A DNA stretch of 64,000 bases from Diadophis punctatus similis. Taxonomy: Eukaryota; Chordata; Lepidosauria; Squamata; Dipsadidae. Each line of letters begins with the position of its first letter. Position 1 is the first letter of the stretch. The translations under genes and the position numbers were made by a program. Shown in pieces: positions 42,219 to 51,236 of this stretch. The stretch covers positions 3,420,501 through 3,484,500 of the forward strand of contig JALIGW010000029.1 in NCBI GenBank assembly GCA_023053685.1. The letters run 5' to 3'. The notes beneath the pieces are model-generated. The model saw only the letters and a program-made list of their open reading frames with translations. It ran no database searches and was not told the DNA's origin.

Positions 42219-44489
42219 CTAAGCCTCGAACCCCGAGTAAGTGAACTGTGGTCCGTTATCCGTAACTAGTACATCAGGAAGGCCATGTGAGGCAAAAATA
42301 GGGTCCAGGATTGAAATAATGGACTCAGAAGTGGTGGAGGGCATTCGAGCCAACTCCACCCATTTGGAATAAGAATCTGCCAGTACTAGAAAGGTTTGGC
42401 CATGGAAAGGGCCTGCCAGGTCCATATGCAGACGAGACCAAGGGGCTCTAGCAGATTCCCATTCTAAGACAGGAGCAGCAGGAGGGCTTGGCCTAGACAA
42501 CTGGCATGGCCTACATTTATTAACCCAGTCTTCTATTTGTTCATCCATCCTAGGCCACCAGGCATAGCTGCGTGCAGTTTTCATCCGGACTATGCCTGGA
42601 TGAGCCCTATGGAGACATTGGAGGATGTTGGTTCTAAGACTGGGAGGTACCACCACCCTTTGCCCCCAAAGCAAGCATCCTTTCATCACTGTTAGTTCAT
42701 GCCTTCTATTAAAGAAAGGCTGGAACATGGGAGAAGGGGAAACTGATGGCCATCCCCTACGTACCCAGTCTAAAACCTGCAAAAGGACAGGGTCCTTCGC
42801 AGATTTGGATGCGATATGAGAAGCAGTGACAGGCACAGACAACTCATCCAACAGCAAAATAGAGACCATCGGTGCTGGATCCTGAACGGGCCTGGGCAAT
42901 GGGCATCTGCTTAAAGCATCTGCATTTCCCATTTGCCGGCCCGGGCAGTAGTGGAGAATGTATGAATAAGAGGCCATAAACTCCAACCAGCGAGACATCC
43001 TAAGGGATAAGACGTTAGGGCTCTGCCTATTATTTGCAAGGATTCCTAGGAGGGGCTTATGATCAGTCAGAAGATGAAAGTGCCGCCCGTAAAGATAATC
43101 GTGAAACTTCCTTACGCCAGCGACACATGCGAGAGCCTCGCGGTCAAGCTGGCTATAGTTCCTCTCTGTCTGAGACATTGTGCGAGAATAAAAGGCCAAT
43201 GGTGCCTCTGAACCATTTGGGAGGATGTGACTTAGTACAGTTCCCACCCCATATGGGGAGGCATCACAGGCTAGCAGCAGGGGGAGGCTGTCACTGTATT
43301 GAACAAGGACAGCCTCAGAAGTTAAAAGCTGCTTAATTTCTCTGAAAGCAGTCTCCTCTGCTGAACCCCAATGCCATACCATACTGTTGTCTAAAAGTCT
43401 GTGAAGAGGTTCAGCTAGGGTGGCCTTGTGAGGTAAAAATACCGAATAGAAATTGAGGAGGCCTAAGAAAGCCTGCAACTCTGACCTGGAAGAGGGAGTA
43501 GGAGCTAATTGAATAGCCTCAATTTTAGAAGGGGTGGGACGAATGCCATGGCCATCAATAAGAAACCCAAGGAATTCCACCTGGGGGACCCCAAAATAGC
43601 ATTTATCAGGACGCAAACGCAGGCCTACTTCTCTAAACTTGAGGAGAATGGCTCTAACCCTTGAGAGTAGTTCTGAGGGGGTGGAGGCAGAAATAAGCAC
43701 ATCATCAAAATAAGGCACCACCCCCTTCAACCCATGTAGGAGCCTTTCCATGAGGCTCTGAAAAATGCCGGGGGCAATGCTAACGCCAAACTGGAGCCTA
43801 GTACATTTAAAAGCTCCCCGGTGGGTAACAATAGTTTGAGCTAAAGCAGTCGGCTCGTCCACCGGGAGCTGCTGGTAAGCTTGTGCCAGGTCCAGCTTGG
43901 CGAAAACAGACCCCCGGCCCAGCAAGTGCAGGAGGTGTTGCACTACTGGAACAGGATACGGATTGGACTGAAGGGCCTTGTTCAATGTAGCTTTATAATC
44001 AGCGCAAATTCTCACTGTCCCGTCAGGTTTAAGGGGAATTATGATGGGAGTTTCCCACCTTGCATGATCAATGGGCTGTAATACCCCTTGAGAAATTAGT
44101 TTATCCAATTCACGGTCTACTTTAGGCCCTAGAGCAAATGGGACCCTTCGAGGCTTCAATCGGATGGGGGCCACCTGAGGATCCAAATTAAAAGAAATTG
44201 GGGTGCCATTATATTTACCAAACCCTGGGGCGAAAACATCAGGAAACTCCTTCTGTAACAATGCCATATGGCCCTCGGAGGTGATGGTAAGAGTCTGATA
44301 AAGCAGTGGTAATATGTATTCCAGAGACAGCCAGACCAAGCACATGGAACCAATTAAGGCCAAGCAGGGCAGGTAAGTGTCCGTTGACAACAATGAGAGG
44401 AAGGTAATCTTTAAAACCTGCATAAGAAATAAGAAAGGACCCGCACCCCACAAGGGGAATTCAATTCCTTTGATAATCTTTAAGAGCAA
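42219..44489 (-). pseudogene. Mag-like pol: RT, RNase H and partial integrase
   Basis: A 756-codon frame. From about residue 74 it is true pol. RT: KLDLAQAYQQL (198-208) and YFDD (260-263). RNase H: ACDAS (407-411), DREAL (449-453) and TDHKPL (475-480). Integrase: zinc-binding His/His and Cys659/Cys662 (CRPC), then catalytic D690 (HMDLAGPF) and D744 (TDNGPQF). It stops at 42219 before the catalytic Glu. The first ~70 residues are out of frame: another frame (44239-44451) gives the expected linker 'LIVVNGHLPALLGLNWF', so a frameshift lies near 44290. The RT and RNase H catalytic residues look intact. Confidence 0.9.
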
Positions 44490-44832
44490 TGGGGCATGGT
44501 TCTAAACGTCCTTTATCAAAATTAGGAAATAACTGGATCAAGGTAGCCCAGGAGAGTAGAGTTTTGGATGACCCCGTATCCACCTCCATCTGACATTGTT
44601 GACCCTCAATATGAATAGTAACAAACAACTTTTGTGAGGGGTCAACCAAAGAAGCATGGTTCACATGGTAAGAAACTGGAGAAGGGTCTCTGGAGGTGGA
44701 ATAACATGACTCTTGAAGAGTAGAAGATCTATGAGAAGATCTTGATCTAAATCCTGGAGGTGGTCTTGAAGTAGGAACAGAAGGAAACTTTTGGGGATAT
44801 ACCCCAGTAGGTGTTCTTGCTGATGCCAACAA
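44461..44832 (-). pseudogene. Mag-like aspartic protease
   Basis: A 123-codon frame with 'QMEVDTGSSKTLLSW', the retropepsin active site (DTGSS), preceded by a Ser/Pro-rich spacer. In the element it follows the zinc knuckles and precedes the reverse transcriptase; a frame change separates it from both. Confidence 0.82.
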
Positions 44833-44852
44833 AGAAGATCTGCAAACTCTAG

Positions 44853-44975
44853 CTAAGTGTCCTTGCTTTCCGCAACGGCAGCAGGTGACATTTCTAAAAC
44901 GACAGTCAGTTCTATTATGCCCGCCCCCACAACTGAAACAAGTTTGCTGGGATGATTGCTCAATTTTGGAGGGTT
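44853..44975 (-). pseudogene. Mag-like gag nucleocapsid, two zinc knuckles
   Basis: Conceptual translation of the - strand gives CFSCGGGHNRTDC (CX2CX3HX4C, one residue shorter than usual) followed by CCRCGKQGHLARVC (CX2CX4HX4C). These bind element RNA in the particle. This stretch is in a different frame from the gag frame upstream, which ends at 44998. Confidence 0.78.
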
Positions 44976-44997
44976 TTCTCCTTGCTGTTTGGAGTTT

Positions 44998-45618
44998 TCA
45001 AATGTCATGTTCGTCCTCTGAGAAGATGTCAGGGTCTGAATCCTCATGGTGAATAGATTGAGGTCTAGTTTGTATAGATACAGGTCTGGCTTTCTGCATT
45101 TCCGAGGCAGACTTCTCAGAAAGCTCAGAAGCCCTTGCCTCATCCAATGCAGTAGTAAGATTAAGGTCTTTCTTTGCCAGTAAACGTCTCTGAAGTCGCA
45201 AATCTTGGACCCCACAAATCAATTGATCAAGAAGGAGGTCCTCCAAATCTGTGAATTCACAGTTCACAGCTGCAGTATGCAGGGCAGCAATGTAATCATT
45301 TATCGACTCGCCCTCCTTCTGAAAATGCTGTCTAAAAGCGTGTCTCCTCGCCACTCTAGAGGGTGCAGGAGAATAATGATTCCGAAGCCTATCTATGAGC
45401 GTGTCCCAGGAAACAAGGTACACCTCCTGGGGGGCAGTGAGGGTTCTAGCAGTGGCAAAAATGTCCCTACCACAGGAGCTTAAAAAATAACCTAACTTGC
45501 GAGAGCTGGATAATTCCGTCAAGTCAGCAGCCCTAAGCACACACTCAAAACGGGTCAGGTAATCGTCCCAGGTCTCAGTGGCTGGTTCAAACGATGGAAA
45601 CGAGGGCAGGGCCGTCAT
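44998..45618 (-). CDS. Mag-like Ty3/gypsy gag capsid region
   Basis: A 206-codon frame beginning MTALPSFPSFEPATETWDDY, a typical retrotransposon gag start, with 'WDTLIDRLRNHYSPAPSRVA' and 'RHAFRQHFQKEGESINDYIA' matching the gag capsid domain. It ends before the zinc knuckles, probably by frameshift or stop. The start follows a roughly 200-base leader after the primer-binding site. Part of a dead element. Confidence 0.82.
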   Translation of the reverse strand: MTALPSFPSFEPATETWDDYLTRFECVLRAADLTELSSSRKLGYFLSSCGRDIFATARTLTAPQEVYLVSWDTLIDRLRNHYSPAPSRVARRHAFRQHFQKEGESINDYIAALHTAAVNCEFTDLEDLLLDQLICGVQDLRLQRRLLAKKDLNLTTALDEARASELSEKSASEMQKARPVSIQTRPQSIHHEDSDPDIFSEDEHDI

Positions 45619-45808
45619 CTTAAAAGAACAAAAAATAACAATTCCTGTGATAAACGACGTCCAGTTTGACCCTAGAAAAAAAGCTGGAGCAATAAATTAA
45701 CTCAGGCTTGAGCAGCTCAGAAAACAACAGCAGTTCGGCAGAAGAGAAAGAAGAAGAAAAAAATGCACAAAAAACCCTCACAGGGGCAACAGTCAGCAAA
45801 GGCTCAGC

Positions 45809-45825
45809 TTTCACCCTCGTCGCCA
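45809..45825 (-). other. Primer-binding site
   Basis: On the - strand 'tggcgacgagggtgaaa' begins two bases after the LTR end. The TGG start is complementary to a tRNA CCA end. Which tRNA cannot be stated. Confidence 0.6.
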
Positions 45826-45827
45826 GA

Positions 45828-46044
45828 TGTTTAAACTGGAAGTTAGCTTGCTGGAAGGAAGATGCAGGAAGGCAGCTTGTATAAAATTGCTGTTTATTCA
45901 CATAATACAGTTCGACAGAAAAACACACAGAATAGAGCTGACAGCTTCCTCTTTATAGGACGCTGCCAGGGAGGGACCAATGAGAGCCAACCAATCAGCC
46001 AATCAGCCAATCAGCCGGCATGATTTCAAGCCAAGGATTCAACA
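45828..46044 (-). repeat. 5' LTR of the Mag-like element
   Basis: On the - strand it runs from TGTTGAATCC to AGTTTAAACA (217 bp, TG...CA). It contains CCAAT boxes, a TATA box and an AATAAA signal (complement at 45892-45897) in proper order, immediately before the primer-binding site. No second LTR was found at the other end. Confidence 0.75.
45951..46011 (-). promoter_or_regulatory. LTR promoter: four CCAAT boxes and a TATA box
   Basis: As read on +, 'ccaat' occurs at 45977-45981, 45991-45995, 45999-46003 and 46007-46011, the last three at exact 8-bp spacing ('ccaatcag' repeated). On the element's strand these are ATTGG (reverse CCAAT, NF-Y-type) boxes, followed by TATAAAG at 45957-45951. 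Confidence 0.65.
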
Positions 46045-46252
46045 GGAATCATGTGCAATACAGGAGAAAAATTCTTTTGCTCACAGCTTTCTCCACTGTA
46101 GGCCTACATCAAAACCAATATTGCCCTGGATAGGACAAGGCTATTTGAACAGGTAATCTCTTTACTATAGAGAAAAAAATCTTAGAGTTAGATATTTTTA
46201 ACTTTGCAAAGAATGCAATTATGGCTAAATTAAAAAAAAACCTGAAGTACTT

Positions 46253-46266
46253 GGTTTACCCTATAT
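46253..46266. repeat. Target-site duplication of 7SL retrocopy, left
   Basis: 'ggtttaccctatat', repeated exactly at 46638-46651. Confidence 0.92.
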
Positions 46267-46637
46267 ATTTTTATTTTATTTTATTTTATTTTATTTTATT
46301 TTATTTTACTTTTTTGTTTTAAAGACTGGGTCTCGCTGTGTTGCTCAGAGGCTGCTGCAGCGGCTTTACAACGGCTATCCCACTATTGGAGCTTTCAGCG
46401 CGCTCCGTCTCTGACATGGGCTGGTTCAACGCCCCCAAGCTTAGGGCAACCTCTGCTGGCCCTCGGCGCCTCACTGGCCGACAACTCCACCCTGATTGAT
46501 GCCGAAGTTAGTGCATGTATCGGATAGCGATAGCGCGGACTGCATGGCAAGCCCCGAACTCGTGAACTCAAGCTATCCACTCCAGTCTCAGCCTCCAGAG
46601 TTAGCTGGATTAGAGGCCCGCGCCACCGCAGCCCAGC
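46267..46637 (-). pseudogene. 7SL (signal recognition particle) RNA retrocopy
   Basis: The reverse complement starts GCTGGGCTGCGGTGGCGCGG and carries vertebrate 7SL landmarks in order: GGAGGCTGAG (Alu-domain helix), ACTTCGGCATCAAT (loop region), GGTTGCCC, AACCAGCCCA-GTCAGAGACGGAGC (S domain), AATAGTGGGAT, and a 3' end GCAACACAGCGAGACCC. An A-rich (AAAAT)n tail occupies 46320-46267. A perfect 14-bp target duplication brackets the unit (46253-46266 and 46638-46651). Full length with a tail and duplication means an L1-mobilised RNA copy, not the native gene. Substitutions against the 7SL sequence I remember suggest a pseudogene. Confidence 0.9.
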
Positions 46638-46740
46638 GGTTTACCCTATATTGAAGTGCTTACAATTTGACAAATTCACAATCAATAACAGCCTTTAATT
46701 TTACAGATTTGAAATGGTATAATATTATACAATATATGCT

Positions 46741-46917
46741 GACTGTGATCCGCAGGTCAGCGGTTCAAATCTCACCGGCTCAAGGTTGACTCAGCCTTCC
46801 ATCCTTCCAAGGTAGGTAAAATGAAGACCCAGATTGTTGGGGGCAATATAAATATACATTGCTTACTGGTGTAAACTGCTTAGAGAGTGCTTGCACTGTG
46901 AGGCGGTATATAAATCT
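46741..46917 (+). mobile_element. 5'-truncated Sauria-type SINE
   Basis: Begins near box B ('cagcggttcaaatctcac') and continues 'ggttgactcagccttccatc' to 'gaggcggtatataaatc'. The tRNA-like head is mostly missing, and the tail passes into (CTAA)n and (AAAT)n arrays. Confidence 0.78.
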
Positions 46918-46921
46918 CACA

Positions 46922-47050
<129 letters not shown>

Positions 47051-47562
47051 TGCTTCCAGTCTTGTGATTTCTAAAGATTCTGTGCTTTCTCCCATAAATT
47101 ATTTTGATTTAAGACTGCTAGGAAGCTTTTTGTTAATGGACTGCTGTTAAACTATTTTTTATGGCTGAAGATTGTTGGAAGGAACTAAAGGAGTGAACCA
47201 GTTGGAAGTGCCAAATTTCTCTGATGAAACTGAAATGGTGGCCTTTGGCAGAAGTGGAGATTTGTATTATATTTATATTTATAATTTAAATATAAATTAT
47301 ATTTAAATAACTTATGCTTTTTATTGAGATAATATTCAGAGGATTGAGCAATTTCATGTAGAGTTGAAAGACAAGAGTTGAAAAAACAAGAATACAAAAT
47401 GTATGCTCCCCCCCTCAATTTCCTATTATTATTAAGTTGTCTATTAAATTTTCTAAGGCCATATCCTTTAAAAATTCACATATCCCCAATCTGGTTTTAC
47501 CATGCCTTCTAGATAGATTGTATGTACTCCCATCCCCCACCCCAAATGGCCATCCTTTCAAG
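47051..47562. other. 3' flank of OR copy C, unlike copies A and B
   Basis: Non-coding A+T-rich sequence. It does not match the nested-hAT region that lies downstream of copies A and B. Confidence 0.5.
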
Positions 47563-48501
47563 TTATTGTAAAACAAAGTTTCTCCCGTTCCAAACCCATA
47601 TATGGCCAAGAGATTTTGACATAGCATCTTTCACCTCCTTGTTCCTCAGACTGTAGATCAAAGGATTAAGCATGGGGATCACGACCGTGTAGAACATAGA
47701 GGCCCATTTGTCTTGGTCAATGGAATAGCTGGAGGTGGGCCGAAAGTATATGAAGAGTGTTGTCCCGTAATATATCCCAACAGCTGTCAGGTGAGAAGCA
47801 CAGGTGGAAAATGCTTTGTGCCTGCCCTCAGTGGAGCGTATTCTCAAGATTGTAGCCAAAATGTAAACATAGGATACAAGAATCATTCCAATGCTGCTTA
47901 CTTCAATAAAGCCAGCAATGACAATTATCATTATTTCACTGATGTATGTATCTGAGCAGGAGATACAGAAGAAATGATGAATAACATTTGACTGACAGAA
48001 TATAAGTCGAAATGTTGAGGAAGTGTATACTATTGTATCCATTAGGCCTATACAATATGCAACAGCAATCATTTGTTGGCAGACCTTTTTGGACATTATA
48101 GCTGGATAGAGGAGTGGATTGCAAATGGCCACATATCTGTCATAGGCCATCATGGCCAACAAAACACACCCTGTATCTACAAATGTAGCAGTCAGAAAGA
48201 GCTGCGTCGCACAGGCACCGAATGAAATTCTTTTTCCTTCAACCAACAAGTCAATCAGCATTTTTGGAGAAATGCTTGAAGAGCAGCAGAAATCAACAAA
48301 GGAGAGGTTGCACAGGAAGTAATACATGGGTTTGTGAAGTTGGGTTTTAGTGGAAATCAACAGAATCATCCCCAGATTCCCTAATACAGTGATGACATAA
48401 ACCAAGAGGAACACCGTAAAAAGAACAAGTTGCATTTTGGGATTGTCTGTGAATCCCTGAAGTATGAATTCAGAAAAGGCAGAACCATTTCCTTTATCCA
48501 T
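47563..48501 (-). CDS. Olfactory receptor (copy C), extracellular loop 2 deleted
   Basis: An open frame of 312 residues, nearly identical to copy A through most of its length (MDKGNGS start, [37 protein letters not shown]). Compared with copies A and B, 21 bp are missing at 47964/47965. The loop-2 sequence therefore runs HHFFC directly into ISCSDT, losing the seven residues D-V/I-x-P-L-L-M between two conserved cysteines. The frame stays open but ligand binding or folding is probably impaired; it could be a pseudogene in the making. The C-terminal tail also differs ([14 protein letters not shown]). Its upstream region holds an L3 LINE tail only about 55 bp before the start. Confidence 0.85.
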   Translation of the reverse strand: MDKGNGSAFSEFILQGFTDNPKMQLVLFTVFLLVYVITVLGNLGMILLISTKTQLHKPMYYFLCNLSFVDFCCSSSISPKMLIDLLVEGKRISFGACATQLFLTATFVDTGCVLLAMMAYDRYVAICNPLLYPAIMSKKVCQQMIAVAYCIGLMDTIVYTSSTFRLIFCQSNVIHHFFCISCSDTYISEIMIIVIAGFIEVSSIGMILVSYVYILATILRIRSTEGRHKAFSTCASHLTAVGIYYGTTLFIYFRPTSSYSIDQDKWASMFYTVVIPMLNPLIYSLRNKEVKDAMSKSLGHIWVWNGRNFVLQ

Positions 48502-48553
48502 GATTTTTCTCTGTGGGCACTGGGTTCAAGCTATTAGCTGATCCTGAAATGCC

Positions 48554-48703
48554 TTACGATTTATATTCATATTGATTGTTTCCTGATTGCTTACTTGAAC
48601 CCTATGACAACCATTCTTGACAAATGTATCTTTTCTTTTATGTACACTGAGAGCATATGCACCAAAGACAAATTCCTTGTGTGTCCAATCACACTTGGCC
48701 AAT
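48554..48703 (+). mobile_element. 5'-truncated CR1/L3-type LINE tail (Snake1-like)
   Basis: Phrases 'gattgtttcctgattgctta', 'tgtacactgagagcatatgc' and 'gtccaatcacacttggccaa' followed by 'taaagaattctattctattc' match a CR1/L3 LINE 3' end that I remember as abundant in snakes and ending in ATTCT repeats. Copies A and B lack it at this place ('gaaatgcctctctgatcc'), so it inserted in copy C only. Confidence 0.75.
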
Positions 48704-48858
48704 AAAGAATTCTATTCTATTCTATTCTATTCTATTCTATTCTATTCTATTCTATTCTATTCTATTCTATTCTATTCTATTCTATTCTATTCCATTCCAT
48801 TCCATTCCATTCCATTCCATTCCATTCCATTCCATTCTATTCTATTCTATTCTATTCT
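48704..48858. repeat. (ATTCT)n/(ATTCC)n microsatellite
   Basis: About 30 pentamer units, ATTCT at both ends and ATTCC in the middle, continuous with the LINE tail. The 118- and 72-codon frames through it are artefacts. Confidence 0.97.
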
Positions 48859-49010
48859 TTCTGACCCTTTGTTAGGGCAAAGAAAATTGCATTATTCAGG
48901 GCTTCATTCATGTTTCTCTCTTCATAAAACAACTGGACACCTTTTCAAGAGGATTTTATCATATCTACTATAGTATATCACATATATCATATGCTAGCAA
49001 GAGAACTTTT
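48859..49010. other. OR copy C 5' flank
   Basis: Matches the 5' flank of copies A and B ('agggcaaagaaaattgcatt' and onward). Confidence 0.6.
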
Positions 49011-49214
49011 ATTATTGTCACGCAGTGAATATTGCCTGTTACATGTATATGTAGGGAGCTGCATCCCTATCTAATATAATGGTTTATTCCTGAGCACGTT
49101 AAATGACAGTTGGTAGAAGGGGCATAGTCTTCATACCTAGAAGTGTCCATTTTGCCTCTCATGGGAGAGGGCAGTGTGATGCATCTGGTTTTGGGTTGCT
49201 GACTTACGTGGTGA

Positions 49215-49649
49215 GTGCCCAGATTGGGCCACAAATCACTGAGAGAGCTGTCCAAGAGAGATCCTGTGATTGCCACACAGACTCCTAAAAACAAACCTAA
49301 GGTTCCTAATTCAAATGTTAACTTTGTTAATTCTCTCACAGGCCACCCCTTACATTACAAATGTATACATAAATGGCACAGAAGTATGGGACATCCCAGT
49401 TTTGACGTCCTTAAACGAATGCCATTGTTCGCCCAAGGTTTGAATTTCAAAGGATGTAAGGTACATTTGGATTGTGCTGTTTGCAAAAAGGCAAAATCAA
49501 AGGCAGCAGCCGTTCCAAAACATGCTATACGTAAGTCAACACGCATTTTTGATTTGGTTCATACTGATATTGTGGGTCCTTATGGCCCAACTCTTGGCGG
49601 TAAAAAGTATTTCTTAACTATTGTTGATAATCATTCTAGAATAGATTAA
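49215..49649 (+). pseudogene. Copia-like GAG-pre-integrase and integrase core, first part
   Basis: A 144-codon frame with 'HKWHRSMGHPSFDVLKRMP' (the HHCC zinc-binding start of copia integrase), 'LDCAVCKKAKSKAA' (the two cysteines) and 'DLVHTDIVGPYGP' (first catalytic Asp). It stops at 49649, just after a 24-bp segment that is then repeated (49614-49637 and 49646-49669), a short duplication that broke the frame. Confidence 0.85.
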
Positions 49650-49680
49650 CTATTGTTGATAATCATTCTCTCATTTTCCT

Positions 49681-49953
49681 ATGAGAGAAAAATCTGAAAC
49701 CTTTCAGATCTTTAAAGACTTTGCAATCCAGGCCTACAATCAACATGGGGTGAAAATCCGCAGAATCCAGAGTGACCGTGGTTCCGAGTTCACGTCACAA
49801 CGTTTCCAGGATTGGATGCGCAGCAGCGGTATCATACACCAAACATCCGCCCCTTCCACTCCCCAACATAATGGAGTGGTAGAGAGACGACAAAGGGTTC
49901 TCCAAACCATCCTCTGCTACTATTTAAACTTTAAACTGCGGTTTCGTTTCTAA
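49681..49953 (+). pseudogene. Copia-like integrase core, second part
   Basis: A 90-codon frame with 'IQSDRGSEFTSQRFQDW' (second catalytic Asp) and 'TPQHNGVVERRQRVLQT' (catalytic Glu). All three residues of the DDE triad survive across the two pieces, but the protein is broken and truncated after 'ILCYYLNFKL'. Confidence 0.85.
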
Positions 49954-50019
49954 TGTCAGAGTTCCAGGAAAAGATCTATTTTCTCCTCTAATGAGAGTTA
50001 TTCTCATCCTGACAATTAT

Positions 50020-50363
50020 ATAGAGTAATACATTAAAAAAAACCTAGTTAATGAAAATTCAACATGAAGCATGTTATATACAAACTCATTTACACAGTGC
50101 CATGTATGTGAAGGCTACAGAATAATGTACCACAATATTGCTATATCTGTTGCTGTAAACTATATGTTGGACCATAATGTATTTCTAGCTGCTGGCATCT
50201 CGATTCTACCCTCTCTAATTTAGAAACCTTCCATTATATTCTGGAAAAGGGGACTTAATGCTAGATTCCTGTTTATTTCACTTCCTTTTTCAATAGAATA
50301 GGAATTGACCAGAAATGCAGCAGGTGAATTTCCCACCCAATTCATTTTTCCCTTTTATTTGTT
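50020..50363. other. OR copy C 5' flank to duplication junction
   Basis: Continues the flank matching 36990-37325. It ends at 'ttttatttgtt' where the sequence switches to the hAT/CR1 block of copy B. Confidence 0.8.
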
Positions 50364-50608
50364 AGCCTAGGATCATCAAATGGGGAGAAGCATTCAGGCC
50401 GGATGGAGCATCCTAGAAGAACCGCTGCCGCAGTCTTGCTGCTCCCGAGGTGGGGGCTGCGTTGTGGGTGGGCAATGTCCCCCCATTTCTCCAGCTGTTG
50501 CCAAGCTCCCAAGGCCCACGCCCACCCGGTCACATGGCTGGCAAGCCACACCCACAAAATAAGCCATGCCCACAGAGTGGTAGTTAAAAAATTAGGAACC
50601 CACTCCTG
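50364..50608. mobile_element. hAT-like element, right part only (copy B)
   Basis: Matches 28285-28514 of the copy A element, ending 'ggaacccactcctg'. The left part was lost at the duplication breakpoint. Confidence 0.85.
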
Positions 50609-50643
50609 GATGGTAGGCACGCTGGTGCGCTTATGCACGCCCT

Positions 50644-51123
50644 TTACGGACCTCTTAGGAATGGGGTGTTGTCCATGGTAAGGTTGAAGCTGTGAGGGTT
50701 TGAGGATGTAACAACGGAGTCAGGTAAAGCATTCAGGACGTTGACCACTCTGTTGCTGAAATTGTATTTTCTGCAATCGAGTTTGGAGTGGTTTACCTTG
50801 AGTTTGTATCGATTGTTTGCCCATGTATTATTGTGGTTGAAGCTCAAGAAGTCGTTGACAGGTAAGACATTGTAGCAGACAATTTTGTGTACTATGCTTA
50901 GATCAGACCACAGGCAGCGCAGTTCCAGATTTTCCAGGTCCAAAATTTCAAGCCTGGTGGCATAAGGGATTCTATTGTGAGTAGAGGAATGGAGTACTCT
51001 TCTTGTGAAATATCTCTGGACCCATTCAATCTTACTAATGTCTGATATACAGTGTGGATTCCAGGCAGACGAGCTGTATTCGAGAATTGGTCTGGCAAAG
51101 GTTTTGTATGCCCTAGTTAACAA
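50644..51123 (-). pseudogene. CR1-like LINE, post-RT C-terminal segment (copy B)
   Basis: 159 codons, differing from the copy A frame (28550-29029) at only a few positions. Same 'LTRAYKTFARPILEYSSSAW' start. Confidence 0.8.
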
Positions 51124-51236
51124 TTCAATGTTACCGGAGAAGAAGCTTCACAAAATAAGGTTAACAATTCTTAAAGCCTTTTTGGCGATGCTGTTACAGT
51201 GAGCTCTGGGGCTTAGATTATTTGAGATAAGTACTC

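Larger units (their letters stand above)
41957..46044 (-). mobile_element. Defective Mag-like Ty3/gypsy LTR retrotransposon
   Basis: On the - strand in order: 5' LTR (46044-45828), primer-binding site, leader, gag, zinc knuckles, protease, reverse transcriptase, RNase H, and integrase with an internal deletion, ending near 41957 without a recognisable 3' LTR. Protein motifs resemble the Mag lineage of Ty3/gypsy elements. Several frame breaks, the integrase deletion and the missing LTR make it non-autonomous and immobile. Confidence 0.88.
49016..50014 (+). mobile_element. Ty1/copia-like LTR retrotransposon, deleted
   Basis: A 999-bp insertion that begins TGTCACGC and ends CTGACA. A 5-bp target duplication 'attat' (49011-49015 and 50015-50019) brackets it, and copies A and B show the empty site ('ttttattatatagagtaa'). 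A probable primer-binding site 'tggtagaagggg' (49111-49122), close to the initiator-tRNA type used by many copia elements, follows 'aaatgaca' (49101-49108), suggesting a 93-bp left LTR. Integrase remnants are present; RT, RNase H and a matching right LTR are not. Confidence 0.8.

Noticed and set aside
46395..46580. 61-codon frame inside the 7SL-like insertion
   Set aside because: The insertion is a non-coding RNA retrocopy.
46267..46637. A functional 7SL RNA gene
   Set aside because: The A-rich tail, the 14-bp target duplication and several substitutions indicate a retrocopy.
48617..48973. 118-codon frame with Ile-Leu-Phe-Tyr-Ser repeats
   Set aside because: Translation of the (ATTCT)n array and LINE tail.
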